A stretch of DNA of 64,000 nucleotides, taken from NCBI GenBank assembly GCA_022266195.1, contig WHVY01000002.1:15143001-15207000 (forward strand), written 5' to 3'. Below, piece after piece: positions 45,546 through 56,405 of the stretch (position 1 is the stretch's first letter; every line of letters starts with the position of its first letter). Under the pieces are notes generated by a model that saw nothing but the letters and a program-made list of their open reading frames with translations, was not told the DNA's origin and did no database searches. A program made the translations under genes and the position numbers. Source of the stretch: Tetranychus cinnabarinus (taxonomy: Eukaryota; Arthropoda; Arachnida; Trombidiformes; Tetranychidae).

Positions 45546-46187
45546 TCGCCCGATTTCAGCTACTGTGAAAGCAAAGGCTTGTCTATGTTTGAACAAGAGT
45601 TCTTCTAGTTTTACTCTTTGTCCTTCGGAGATTTGTTCAGCAATTCTCCACTGATTTGTTTGAGAAATATTGGAACAAGTGATTTCTTCAGTAAAGTTTG
45701 AATAATTGTCTCTTTCCAACGTCTCAGATTCACTGGTTTCATCGTAAGATATCCTCAACTTTTGATGTCTACAATCAATTGCAAATTTTCCTTCTGAAAG
45801 GATATCTTGATCGATTATTAGGTTGATTCCTGCAGGCAAATCACTGACCACCATTAGATTACTTTCAACCAATAACTGATTGAATTCGTCAGTAAATTCC
45901 ATTTGTAAAAGAATCTATCCACTTGGCTTTAATGGTGTATTTCCTGCGGTAATCGTCTTAGGACCTTGATAATCCTTAGTATTTAATTCTAATTTATCAA
46001 GAGCTCGTTTGGTTATAATCGAAATTTCTGATCCAGTGTCCACTAATCCTCTGATTAGTTTACCTGCGATCAAAACATGGTGGAAGATAAGTTTGCTCTT
46101 TTTCTGACTGTTCATCATGCTCAAAGTTACGCTCAAGCTACTGATTTGTTCAGTTTCTTCATCCTCAACATTACATTACACAACATT
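45474..46187 (-). pseudogene. Protease and RT N-terminal linker of element B
   Basis: The frame at 45915-46136 has the retropepsin motif LVDTGSEISIITKRALDKLE. The next frame (45474-45902) gives the protease end and the linker that comes before RT (SEGQRVKLEELLFKHRQAF). It then overlaps the integrase in another frame near 45545, so RT and RNase H have been removed. Confidence 0.75.
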
Positions 46188-46191
46188 CAAC

Positions 46192-46677
46192 GATATTTTG
46201 TTTATGGAAATTTCAGCGATACTCAATTGTCATATTTCAAGGTCAAGGTCATTCAAGTTCATTCCGTTATTTGATCTCTAACTGATATTTGAAGGTCATT
46301 TTCTGAGAGTACAAAAATTTTCAGATTGGTTGAGGTTTGCCACAAGTTGGTTGCTTACGCCGTTGCAAAGATAAATGAACTTTTCTTGAGAACCGATTGA
46401 TCAACATAACAATGTGTAAACAATCATATCTTTTGACCAGCATAAGTTATGAATATGCAACAAGCATTAACCAATCTGAAAATTTTCGCACTCTCAGAGA
46501 ATGACTTTCAAATATCAGTTTGAGGTCGAATAACGCAATGACCTTGAATGACCTTGGCTTTGAAATATGACAATTGAGTATCGCTGAAATTTCTCTAAAC
46601 AAAATATCTAGCCTCAAAGTCACTCTTTTGCAGAGTAATAACCGTTTTACAACAGGAAAATTAGCTGAAATGCCCTG
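46192..46677. mobile_element. Inverted-repeat element, 'CAGGGCATTTCAGC' family, copy 1
   Basis: The two halves are inverted copies (tcaattgtcatatttcaagg against ccttggctttgaaatatgac). The right end is CAGCTAATTTT...-type, reading gctgaaatgccctg before TA. The left terminal 60-70 bp are missing relative to the copy at 57963. It separates the zinc knuckle from the protease of element B. Non-coding. Confidence 0.7.
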
Positions 46678-46699
46678 TAGAGTTAACTACTCTGGTCCT

Positions 46700-46870
46700 G
46701 TTCCAATTACTTCTTTGTGGTTGAGCTGACTGCGTTGGCTGATTTCCCTGTCTTTGATTGTCATCGTATCTCTTCTGTCTGCATTCGATCATTCTGTGAC
46801 CTATCTTGTCGCAATACTTGCATTTTCCAGTGAATCTTGAACGGTTTTTTCCCTTAGTTTCTTATTTTCA
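46700..46870 (-). pseudogene. Gag zinc knuckle of element B
   Basis: On the minus strand: FTGKCKYCDKIGHRMIECRQ, a C-x2-C-x4-H-x4-C knuckle, followed by a Gln-rich stretch. It is the C-terminal end of the Gag begun at 48702. Confidence 0.7.
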
Positions 46871-46881
46871 TTATTAGAATT

Positions 46882-47282
46882 CGTTATTAGAATTTTTATT
46901 TTTTATGCAAATTCGCACTTTTTTGTGCTCAGTGGTGCTCGATTAGTGACGCAAGTCATTTTTCATCTTTTTCATCATGAATTTCAGTTGAAAATGAATG
47001 ATTATCTAACAATTTGCTCAGAATTCGAAGAAAAATCAGTTTGTGGTGACAAAAGCAAGACGCGACATTCACAAAAGCTCAACATCACTACTTTTACCTG
47101 ATTCATCTGATGTGAAACAGCTCTAGGAGCGCTTTACATGGATTGGGTTGAAAAGTTCATCTTCCATGATTTAAGCAACTTTTACAGCATGTAATTTAAC
47201 CATGTTGCCAAAAAGGTGCAATCTGGTCCCAATGAGCACAAAAAAGTGCGAATTTGCATAAAAAATAAAAATTCTAATAACG
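46882..47282. mobile_element. MITE with about 50-bp terminal inverted repeats
   Basis: It starts CGTTATTAGAATTTTTATT and ends with the exact complement; the arms stay paired through gcaaattcgcacttttttg. It is 401 bp, non-coding, and inserted in gag of element B. Confidence 0.75.
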
Positions 47283-47565
47283 AGGTTCGGAAACTTAAAT
47301 GTCAATAACTCAAGCAATGTTCATTACAGAGTGTCAGAACTCGAATAAAAAGATTTTTAGTCTTCAAAAATCATGTCAGGACCTCAAATTGACCTCTAAC
47401 ATGAATAGCAGCGATTTCCGAAAAATGACCTTGTCCTTGAAACATAAAAAATGAATGTCGCCCAAACTCACTATATTCGATTCTCAAGCCAATAGCATGT
47501 TTGGTTGCAAAGTTATTGGCGTTCAACATCATACTAAGTAGCTGAATAGCCCTGTATAAATACTA

Positions 47566-48023
47566 GAGAGATATGATATAAGTCATTCGATAGAAAAAAT
47601 GTGAAAGTTGTGTATGGCGCTACTTTGGCAATTTTGCGAATACAAGGTGTTCGTCGGTAAATCGTCACGGTAAATCACGTGATCAATCCTGATCGATTAA
47701 GCATATTCCTTTTGTCATTTGGCTCGTTTGCGTGTTTTCGTTCTGAGTCCCATTGTTTACTATAGAGGAATTCTCTTACTTTGAACGCTGCTATCTCGAG
47801 AACTGTTTATCGGAGCATTTTCAACAAAAGACCATCGGAAATAAAATTTTTGGAACATCAATACAGCCTGATGAAGAATTAGAAAAAATAACGCACGGAA
47901 AAATGTGACACTTTTTCCACTTTGACGATATACCGAAAAACACCCTGTATTTGAAAAATTTCCAAAGTAGCGCCATACAAAACTTTAACATTTTTCTATC
48001 GAATGACTTATATCATATCTCTC
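47566..48023. mobile_element. TA-flanked MITE with two nested inverted-repeat pairs
   Basis: Outer arms: GAGAGATATGATATAAGTC and its complement, flanked by TA on both sides (47564-47565, 48024-48025). Inner arms: tacaaggtgttcgtcgg and ccgaaaaacaccctgta. The inner pair ends in a CAGGGTGTT-type sequence like that of mariner elements, so one element may sit inside another. It interrupts gag of element B. Confidence 0.7.
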
Positions 48024-48702
48024 TAGTAGTCATAGTTGCTGAGTGATAAAAGCGCCAATATAGGGATAGTTCCTCCGAACATTTAGTATTTTTGTGATCT
48101 AACTTAGCTAATAATGTTTCAAAGTTTTCCTCATTGTTTTTTGGAGTTTTGTTTCTATGAGATAATTGCTCGGCAATAATTGCCTTTATGAGAAAATCAT
48201 CTACTCCTGTGGGACTTAATAGGTCTAAAGATCCAGCTAATTTAGGGAGCAATCCAGCATGAATATAGCTCATCATGATAGCCTCATACATTTTTGGATC
48301 AATCCTTCGACAAACCTCTATCATGTGATAAATATACGATTGTACGGGCTGATTCTCTTTCTGTTTTGATGTAGCTAATTTGTGTGTTAAATGATTGCGA
48401 TAATTTGTTGGACAGAGTCCTTAGACTAAAGCTACCTTCAAGGTTTTAGGAGCGGATGGTGTACTTTGCTTAGCACTATTATTGTACCATTTTTGGGCTG
48501 TTCCTTCCAAATACAGAGGAAGTTTATTCATTTTCATAACATCATCCCACCCGTGTGCATACGCAGTCGTATCAGTTTCTTCGATCCAGTCGAGAAGATC
48601 TTGGCCATCATCACAGGATAATGGTGTGAGTTTAAAGATCTTCAGTTGATCACATTGCTGACGCCCAACGTGTGAGGAAGGAACAGTTGATTCGGATTGC
48701 AT
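48013..48702 (-). pseudogene. Gag N-terminal part of element B
   Basis: Two frames read leftwards. The first (48421-48702) has FKLTPLSCDDGQDLLDWIEE and LPLYLEGTAQKWYNN, the usual Gag core. The second (48013-48324) has MYEAIMMSYIHAGLLPKLAG. The second frame ends in the MITE at 47566-48023. Confidence 0.7.
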
Positions 48703-49084
48703 TGTAAAGGTTGATGAGGTGGTTTAGCTTTATATGTGGGTATAGTTTGCTGGTTAGGAGTTGGTTTGGGAAAGTTTTCGAACGTTTTTTAATACGACTT
48801 ACCGGAATATAATTCCATTTCTTAGATGATTAGATTATGGAGGAAAGTTACAGGCTAGATCATATTCGATTAGGAGGTTAACAAGAGCTGGCTCGTCTCA
48901 CTATCAACTCACTGTTGTTGGTGAACGGCTGATGAACGATTAGTAGATGGCTGCTGAGCGGTTAGTAAATGGCTGGTAAATGGTTGATAAATGGCTCGTG
49001 AACGGTTGGTAAATGGTAATTGGTTTGAGGTTAGGAGTCAGAGGATGAACTACAAGAACAAGGAAAGGAAGCTAAGTTGGGCAG

Positions 49085-49518
49085 TATTCTGCCGGAGTCG
49101 CCAAAATTGTTGATGAAACAATTGAAAAGTTAAAAACTAGATGTTCATTAAATGAAAAGTAAACTTAAACTACAATTCAATTTAGTTTTATGTCTCTTTT
49201 TATACTAAAAGAGTTATATGGGATCGTGAGATCGGTGGGTTTGAGGTTAAATAGAGGTGAAAGTGTGGTTTACATAGATTCGTGATGCAGGTTACTTAGA
49301 GGTTAAATGAAGGGTAACATATTAAATAATGTTATCGAAACGTATTAAGGTGAAATAGAGGTGAAAGATATCATATGAACAGTAAAGAGAAGGATAAAGC
49401 CAACGTGAGATCGGTGAGAGTGAGGTTAAGTGAGGGTAACGCAAAGGGTGAGGAATAGAACGTGGGATCAGTTAAAGAGAGAATAGGTGAAGCGGAAAAG
49501 AAAAGAGTTGGCATAACA
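49085..49518 (-). repeat. 5' LTR of element B and primer-binding site
   Basis: The LTR is 49108-49518 (TGTTATGCC to TCAACA on the minus strand). A few bases past its end the minus strand reads TGGCGACTCCGGCAGAAT (about 49087-49104), which would pair with a tRNA 3' end finishing in CCA. The tRNA is not identified. Confidence 0.7.
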
Positions 49519-49910
49519 TTAGATAACCTTTTTCACATAGGGTTAAGGTAAGATGATGTAAAGTAAAGGTGCGTAAAGGTAAGGTGAATGTTAGATAACC
49601 TTATCTTGCATTACCCTTTCCTCTCTCCATCTTACCTAGCCTTACCTATTCCTTTGTTTACTCTTTCCTCTATAATATTTCGCATGGCCTCACCTATATA
49701 TTAACTACGCCTCTTGCCTGTTCGATTTCCCCCCCTCATTCTTTTTCCTTCTTTCAGACTTTCTTTTACCTTTTAATACTATCACACTAACATTTACATG
49801 TACAGGTAAAGATACCTTTACTATTACATGTGCATTTTAATGTACCTTTTACTTATCTGTACCTGTGATCTTACATTTACTTTTACAATCACTTTTAGTT
49901 TTAACATGTA
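49519..49910. repeat. TAAGG low-complexity region, second copy, with tetranucleotide-like DNA
   Basis: 49535-49690 resembles 23265-23560 (aaggtaagatgatgtaaa, then ccatcttacc, then ctttgttta and cgcatg). The rest is T-rich with repeated acatgtacag and cttttac words. Confidence 0.5.
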
Positions 49911-51313
49911 CAGGGTGTTCAAAAATTGTTTTGGAGGTTTTTTCTAAATAACTTTTGAGAAAAGTAACTTCGAAAAGAAATTTTTATTTCTAAATGAATA
50001 TTAGGCGAAAGGTAATTATCTGAGAATATGTTCGAAATTTCTACCCTCTTCCATGTAGCAGCACTGGACTCTCTGATAGAAATTATCAATAACGGCTTTC
50101 CGTGTGTCCTTTTTTATTGAGTTAACAGCTGCGTAGATCGATGCAATAAGTTGCGCTTTTTCAACGGGGCCTTCCCGATAGATAACCCCACAAAAAATAA
50201 TCACAGGGATTCAAATCTGGGCTGTAAGGGGGCCAAATCAAGCCCTTTCCTTTTTTCTCTGGATATCCATAAGCAACTACGCGATTGTTGTAATTTTCTT
50301 CCAAAAGATTGAACACAGCCATTGTGCGATGGGGTGGGGCACCATCCTGCATAAAATAATAAGGTTGGACAGCATTATCACGACGTGCAAATAAAAACCA
50401 TTTCTCCCGTAGAAGTTTCTCATATTTTCGCCTGTAACTGAGTTTTCAAAAACATCTACGAAGATTCCTTTCTCGGTAAAAGCGGCCCAAACAGTTACTC
50501 GCCATGGATGCAATGATCGCTCAATTGAAAGATGAGGATTTTCCGTTCCCCAAAAGCGACAATTCTGCCGGTTAACGTAGCCATCACCCCAAAAATGGGC
50601 TTCATCAGTGAATACTGTCAAATTTCCTGGAAAGGTTTCACCGGCCTCAATGCCTAGAAATTGTGCACAAAAAGTTTTCCTTACGGTACACGCTTGTTCA
50701 GTCAAACGATGGGTCGTGGTAATTTTATATGCTTTCATGCCCAAAACGTATTTCAATATCGTATGGAGAGAAGTTAAGTTGATATCGGTCGGTAGGATGC
50801 CTTTCTTAAGCTTTCACGTGGGTTTCGCTTGAAAAAATCCTCCACTCGCTTGATGTTTTCCTCTGTGATAACAGTAGCAGGCCGCCCGACATTTTCCGAT
50901 ATGGAACGATTGTCTTCAAAGACTCCTTCTTCCTCGAAACGTTTGATAAAACTAAAAAAAAGAAAATCAGACTTTATTGGGTTTTAGCTCTTTGCAACCC
51001 CTTACTTTCTTAATGTTTGGTCCGAGGGTAGTTTAGAATTCTTGTGAGCTGTCCTGAAGTCCCGGCAAGCCTCGCTGATGCTTTCGGAACGAGTATAATA
51101 ACTTTTGATGAAAAACGCCTTTTGTTGACGGGTTAAAGAGTCCATTTTTCGAAAAAAAAAATAACAATTACCTAAACAATCCTTGTCCTAAACTGTGTCC
51201 TAAACAATTACCTTTGACCTAAATAATAGGAATACCTTTGTCTAGAGGTCGCTACATGCCTATTTCGGCGCAAAATTCAAAAAAAAATTCCAAAACAATT
51301 TTTGAACACCCTG
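49911..51313 (-). mobile_element. Mariner-type transposon, complete ends, broken transposase
   Basis: The termini CAGGGTGTTCAAAAATTG and the complement match over about 25 bp, flanked by TA. Length 1403 bp, normal for mariner. Confidence 0.85.
50016..51145 (-). pseudogene. Mariner transposase with a 54-bp intron, frame-broken
   Basis: It reads leftwards from ATG 51145 (MDSLTRQQKAFFIKSYY). A GTAAG...TTTTTTTAG intron (51005-50952) is needed to keep the frame into FIKRFEEEGVFEDNRS. Next come the helix-turn-helix GRPATVITEENIKRVEDFF, a frame break, then GNLTVFTDEAHFW (first Asp), a break, QDGAPPHRTMAV (second Asp), WPPYSPDLNPCDYFLWGYL (third), another break, and the end at 50016. Each catalytic block is present, but at least three breaks separate them. 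Introns in mariner transposases are uncommon. Confidence 0.8.
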
Positions 51314-51699
51314 TACATGTACAGGTAAGTTACTTTGAAAGTTTGAAAGTTAGTTTTTGTGCAAGATAGGCCAACCGAGTATGAATTGATGCCAATAGGG
51401 CTACACAACACGAAAAGAACCTTTTCTGGAGTTACATTTCATTATGTTAACAATTTGCTTCAAATTTAAATCTAAATTCTAAATTCTTAAAATTTGAATC
51501 GCTTGTTATCGAAATTTTGAATTTGTCACATTTGCCATATTTTTAAGCTTCACTAAATTGTATTGAGAGTAACCTTTTTCTATTTGTTCATGTGCATCCA
51601 TCAACATTTCTAACTATCTCCATCCAAAATCATCGTCACAACACTTGGTGGAACCATGCCTAGAAGACGTACTGCAAGAGAAATGAATGTTTAACCATA
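51314..51699. other. Non-coding spacer
   Basis: AT-rich DNA with no gene or repeat I recognise. Confidence 0.3.
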
Positions 51700-51880
51700 A
51701 ACTCTAATTTAGCGCAAACAATCACCGACATCTTTGCATGGCCTACCGTTCATCACGCAGGCTCATTGCAATCACCACCAAGCGCTGACTTGTTATTTTG
51801 CTGTTTGGGGAATCCTTCAAGAGCAGGTTCATAAACCAGCTCCGAAAAAAAAAATCAACTCGTAGTGGTCTTAAAAAAGA
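51700..51880 (+). pseudogene. Small Tc1/mariner-type transposase fragment
   Basis: The plus strand reads FAVWGILQEQVHKPAP after a degraded S-P-x-A-D stretch, like the D-Y-x-V-W-G-I-L-Q block next to the third catalytic residue in DDE_3 transposases. Only this block is left. Confidence 0.35.
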
Positions 51881-52218
51881 AGGAACCTTTGTCGCATTAA
51901 ATGGGCAAAGACATTGTATAAACTTTGTAACTCGGCATAAACTGCTGTATAACACTGAAAGTAGTATTGTAACGTTCCAATAGTCTGAAAAATACAATTG
52001 TTTTTGTTTTGGTTCTTGAATTTTGTTCCAAATTTCTAAAGTTCAAAGGAACAATTCTTCCAATGAAATAGGGTCAAATATTGCACACTTCTAGCCACAT
52101 TGCTCTATGTTAGCAACAACAGGTTGCTATCATACCAGTAAACCTTTGGAACAGGCTAAATAGACAGAAATCTCTGTCTACTTTTGTCACAACATCTTTG
52201 ACACGAGTTTATTACTTT

Positions 52219-53118
52219 AAAGGGGTATGTAAAGCAAAATCTCACTTCTGTTAAACTTTTTCAAATAGTGATTTTCTAAAAGAGCTTGTTGAAAAACTAG
52301 GTTTAACTTGAAAATGGGCATTGTGAGTATTGTGGTTAGGCCGCAATTAAGGTCGAAACTTAAACCTTTTTCGAGTCATATCTTAGCAACCAAACATGAT
52401 AGACGGCTGGAACTAAAGATATGTCATTTATATGTCATATATCTGATATGCAAACATTCATATACAAAAGTTCGAGACTCTCACTCATTTTGTTGTCAAG
52501 TTATTCAGGTAGATCACTTTCCGCTTTTTTGGTTTTTAAATCGACAGATCAAACTCTACAATCTTTTTCAATGTCTCAAAATGTATCTTTTGATTTGGTC
52601 AATAGCCCTACGCAAGATGAGAGCCGTTTACTTACTGGTTCCATAAATAACGATAAACGGTCTGAAATAAACGGAACGCATTAATAACGCTTAGGAACAA
52701 CAGATCTAAATGAAACAAGCATAAAATCACACAGAATTATTAGTTCTTTAATATAGCAAAAGATCAAGACTTTGCACTGTCGAATAAAGAATAAGTAATC
52801 TTGAGATGTTTGTTTCCAACACTTCATGTGGACTAGACGAAATCCAATATAACGACAGCATCATTTTTCAGCCTTCAACTTTTGTATATGAATGTTTGCA
52901 TATCAGAAAATGACATATCTTTAGTTCCAGCCGTCTATCATGTTTGGTTGCTAAGATATGACTCGAAAAAGGTTTAAGTTTCGACCTTAATTGCGGCCTA
53001 ACCACAATACTCACAATGCCCATTTTCAAGTTAAACCTAGTTTTTCAACAAGCTCTTTCAGAAAATCACTATTTGAAAAAGTTTAACAGAAGTGAGATTT
53101 TGCTTTACATACCCCTTT
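52219..53118. mobile_element. 900-bp inverted-repeat element with about 245-bp arms
   Basis: It starts AAAGGGGTATGTAAAGCA and ends with the complement. The arms (about 52219-52472 and 52876-53118) pair with one small insertion. The centre (52473-52875) has no convincing gene. The ORFs across it are products of the inverted repeat. Confidence 0.75.
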
Positions 53119-53157
53119 GTTACTATTTTACTCATATATTGTTGCTTCCTCTTTTTT

Positions 53158-53834
53158 CTGTATTACAGTGGTTTGGACTTACCCACTACCCCAATGCAAC
53201 CGGTAAGTTCGGACCCTTGCCTTGTAGCCTTTGTTATGTTGGCCCCTGTATTATTGAGACCCTTTTTTTAAAAGCTGTGGGTGGTTCTGATACCGAAGAG
53301 ATGGCCGTAGTGGAGACTGGTCCCATTGGAAACATCCAACGACCTAGGTCCCGGTCTGCCTCAAGGTCTCGATCTCCGATTATTCCTTTGGTTGGGTTGG
53401 AGCTTTCAACAGATTCTTCTGAGTCCTCGGATGAAGGAGATAGCGATTAGCAGCCGCAACTGGATAATGTATGGACCCCTGGTCGACGACGAAATCGACG
53501 ACTTAGACGTGTTCCCCTCCAGCCTGAGCCACAACCAAAGCCTATGGCCCAAGACCCTCAGCTTGGGCCCTCTAGGAGACAAGAATCTCCTGAAGTAGAC
53601 GTCGATGTCGGTTGGAGTGCTGAGTAAAAGCTCCACGAGATCAGAGTCTTGAGGGGGCCCCTTACTGACGAGCTTATCCTTATATGTGATGGTCATCTCG
53701 GCTTTCAATTTTGTGGTTTCAACGCTCCGCGAGATGCCAAACGATGGAGAAACATCTATCGGCATCTAGCCAAACATATTGAAGAGGCAACGATTGAAAA
53801 TTTTCTTACAAGGGAAGGTCACGAACTGTAAGTC
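53158..53834 (+). pseudogene. Unidentified ORF with Arg/Ser-rich segment
   Basis: After a TATTACAG the plus-strand frame reads WFGLTHYPNATGKF, then PRSRSASRSRSPIIP and an acidic end (SDEGDSD, stop TAG 53448-53450). The same frame continues through GRRRNRRLRRVPLQPEPQPK to 53627. A further frame (53649-53831) has FQFCGFNAPRDAKRWRN. It resembles an RS-type basic protein or the first ORF of a retroelement; I cannot identify it. Confidence 0.35.
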
Positions 53835-53929
53835 GGGAATATATACAATCGATATATCATCAGAAAGAGTTATAACTAGCTACATTCAAATTAGGTGCCA
53901 ACGCTAAGTCCACAGCTTGATGGACATGC

Positions 53930-54047
53930 GCAAGTAGTTTCCCTACCTACTTGAGGTAGGGAAAGGCCATTATTGGACTACTTCTTGGTAGGTCGGCCAT
54001 TGTGAGGGAGACGCTTTTCTCCCTCACGGTGCATAAAATGGCCGACC
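53930..54047. other. Two adjacent hairpins
   Basis: TCCCTACCT...AGGTAGGGA lies near 53940, and GGTCGGCCATT...AATGGCCGACC at 53991-54047 contains an inner GTGAGGGAGA/TCTCCCTCAC pair. The sequence is GC-rich against its surroundings. A structured RNA or a small foldback element. Confidence 0.4.
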
Positions 54048-54546
54048 ATCTCTTTGTTGTCTTGGCAGTACAGCCACCCGCGGAAGCCCTTTCCAATTGA
54101 ATACCGATTGTTTACAACTTCTTTTGACAAGCATAACGTATAACTTAACCTGAATTAGTGTATTGTTAATTGTGAATTATTATATCAGTGAAATATGGCT
54201 AGAATAAATTGTGAGATTCAACTATAACCTCCAGTGATCTTAATAGTGTTCATCTTTACCCAAATTATGTTGTGAATCAACAAGACTAAATCTACCCAAT
54301 TGGTAATGACATAAGCATAACCGTTTCATTCCAACTGATAAACTTGAACTCATCGCTCACCTCTTAGAATTTGGTGTAAAGTGAACTCAGTAAAGTGAAA
54401 ATTTATCCATCTAAGTGAAGGTTAATTTGCCACCACTTCATCATCCATTATATTGGCCGACCAAATCCTCAACTCTCGTTTTCCTTAATCCATCTGGCTA
54501 CTAACACAATCTTGAATTTCTTTGTAACCTTAGAACAAATAAAATA
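54048..54546. other. Non-coding spacer
   Basis: AT-rich, without supported genes. A 3' LTR for element C would be expected here, but I do not find it. Confidence 0.3.
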
Positions 54547-55852
54547 TTATCTTTCTGTAAAAGTAAATCTAGCTTCAGCGCGATGGGCAGTGAAAATTTT
54601 AAACTTGCATCCCATAAGGAAATGTTTGAACTTGTCCGTGGACCAGACCACTGCAAGAGCTTCTTGCTCGTTAGTAGAGTAGCGAGTCTCGGTATCGCTA
54701 AGTAATCTACTAGCGTACCATACCACTTGGAGTCTGTTGTCTACTCTATGCATCAGGACGGCCCCACTGCCAATTCCCGAGGCGTCACAGGTGAGTTCAA
54801 TAACAAAAGCTGGGGTTTAAAATGAATGAGAACAGGTTCAGCGCAAAGAGCGTCCTTTTGTTTGTTGAAGGCTTCTTGTTGTTCAGGGGTCCAATCAAAC
54901 TCTAAAGTCTCAGCAATCAGAAGAACAGTCTCCACACAATTACTCATGCAATCAACTTTAACGAGGGCCCGACATTTACCAGTGATATCCATATAATGTC
55001 CATTTACTGATTTGGTACGAGGGTTGCGTCTAACAGTGATACTGTCGAACCTGGATCAACTAGACATTTGACTCTTTCGCCATTGATTTCGCCATGATTT
55101 ATGATTAGCCGGTTAGAGTCAGAGCTTTCTTCATCACTAACACTTTTAGCTATATGTATGTGTGTTGGTTGATTATTACGAGGGTCTGTAGAGGATGATT
55201 ATGCTTGAGGATGATTGGCATCCATGACTGTGGGTATGTTGTTTTCCATAGAGGTTTTTGCAATGTTTTGCACCTTTCACATTTACCTCAGTTCTCTTGG
55301 CTATTTCAAGAAACGTAGAGACGCGGTGGGATTAAACGGGTATAATGCCATACGTAGGTTGTCATGTAGGCCAGGGTAGAGATAGTCAATCTTTTCGGCG
55401 TCACTCATGTTAGGGTCCAACTTGTCACAGATAGTTAGTTTTGCAATCACATAGTTAGCCACTGGCTCACCGGGTCGTTGAATTCGATTACGAAGTTCCT
55501 CACGCAGATAAGTTTCGGAACGAGATGAAAGAAAGTATTCCTTGATTTTGTCAACCACAGATGCCCAAGGAAAGCCCTTACCCTTGATATTAACATGGTA
55601 TTAGTCCTTGGCAGGATCCGTCCACTTTTTCACTTTTTCTTCTACTTTCCAATTAAATGAATCTGCATAGTCCTCAAAATCACGAAGAAAAGTATTAATA
55701 TCTGAAGTAGGGTTACCATCATATGGGTCTAGCTTAGGGCCCCGATGAGTTGAGATTGTACCAGCCACGTACTTTGCCAGAACCGACCTAATACTCTCCA
55801 GTGTAATAGCTCCATCACTGACCGTTTCAGTGCTTTCGTTGGTATAACCCAT
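54547..55852 (-). pseudogene. Ty3/gypsy element C: Gag, protease and RT/RNase H remnants
   Basis: It reads leftwards. Gag starts at ATG 55852 (MGYTNESTETVSDG), with GPKLDPYDGNPTSDINTFLR, a break, and then SRSETYLREELRNRIQRPGE and DPNMSDAEKIDYLYPGL. A retropepsin stretch (GERVKCLVDPGSTVSLLD, about 55026-55085) has P instead of T after the catalytic Asp. RNase H pieces follow: FDWTPEQQEAFNKQKDALCA and QVVWYASRLLSDTETRYSTN with EQEALAVVW. The RT catalytic core is absent. Heavily deleted. Confidence 0.75.
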
Positions 55853-55899
55853 AGTTTAGTAGCACTGGAACTCTGAAACACATGATACTGATTTTCACC

Positions 55900-56324
55900 T
55901 CTCGGTGGAACCTCCAAATGTAAGATTTAACTTTATTAGGGTTCAAAGTTTAAGTAAATGGTGGGCCCCCAAACAAACTTGGGCCACCAAGATAAAACTA
56001 AAAGAAGAGTTTATTGATAATAAAAATGGATATAAGAGTAAATAAGGTACTTTATTTATTCGAGATAAGGATACAGATATGATACACTAACTTTCGTTCT
56101 CTTTTTGAGGACCCTTTATATTGGCTATCGGGCTCACTTAGGGCTCCCAAAGTTAGCAAACAATTATGGGAATTGTTTACATTTTACTTTATTATTCTAT
56201 TTCTTAGAATTGTTTACTTTGTGTTTGTTTGCTGTCTCAGATTAAGCCAAGGGGTCATGGGTACTTGTTCTCACGCTCAGTTTTAAGTACAGGGTCCAAG
56301 ATAATAAAATTTTTCCGTCTTACA
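55900..56324 (-). repeat. 5' LTR of element C and primer-binding site
   Basis: LTR 55919-56324 has inverted termini TGTAAG/CTTACA. On the minus strand it is followed directly by TTTGGAGGTTCCACCGAGAGG-type sequence; TGGAGGTTCCACCGAGA would pair with a tRNA 3' end. The partner LTR is missing. Confidence 0.7.
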
Positions 56325-56405
56325 ATATACTCTAATTCTATTAGGTTGATCAGAGCAAAGTGAGAGAAATTCAAAATATTGTAAGTTTTTATTACTTGAT
56401 GGATT

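Larger units (their letters stand above)
44042..49518 (-). mobile_element. Ty3/gypsy LTR retrotransposon B, internally deleted and riddled with insertions
   Basis: It has matching LTRs at both ends (44042-44411 and 49108-49518), a primer-binding site, a polypurine tract, and gag, protease and integrase pieces, all read leftwards. Reverse transcriptase and RNase H are missing. Three inverted-repeat elements lie inside it. No target duplication is seen at the outer edges (ttgtc against ttaga). It is non-autonomous and dead. Confidence 0.8.

Noticed and set aside
52308..52684. ORFs in the 900-bp foldback element
   Set aside because: They cover inverted-repeat arms and have no family resemblance.
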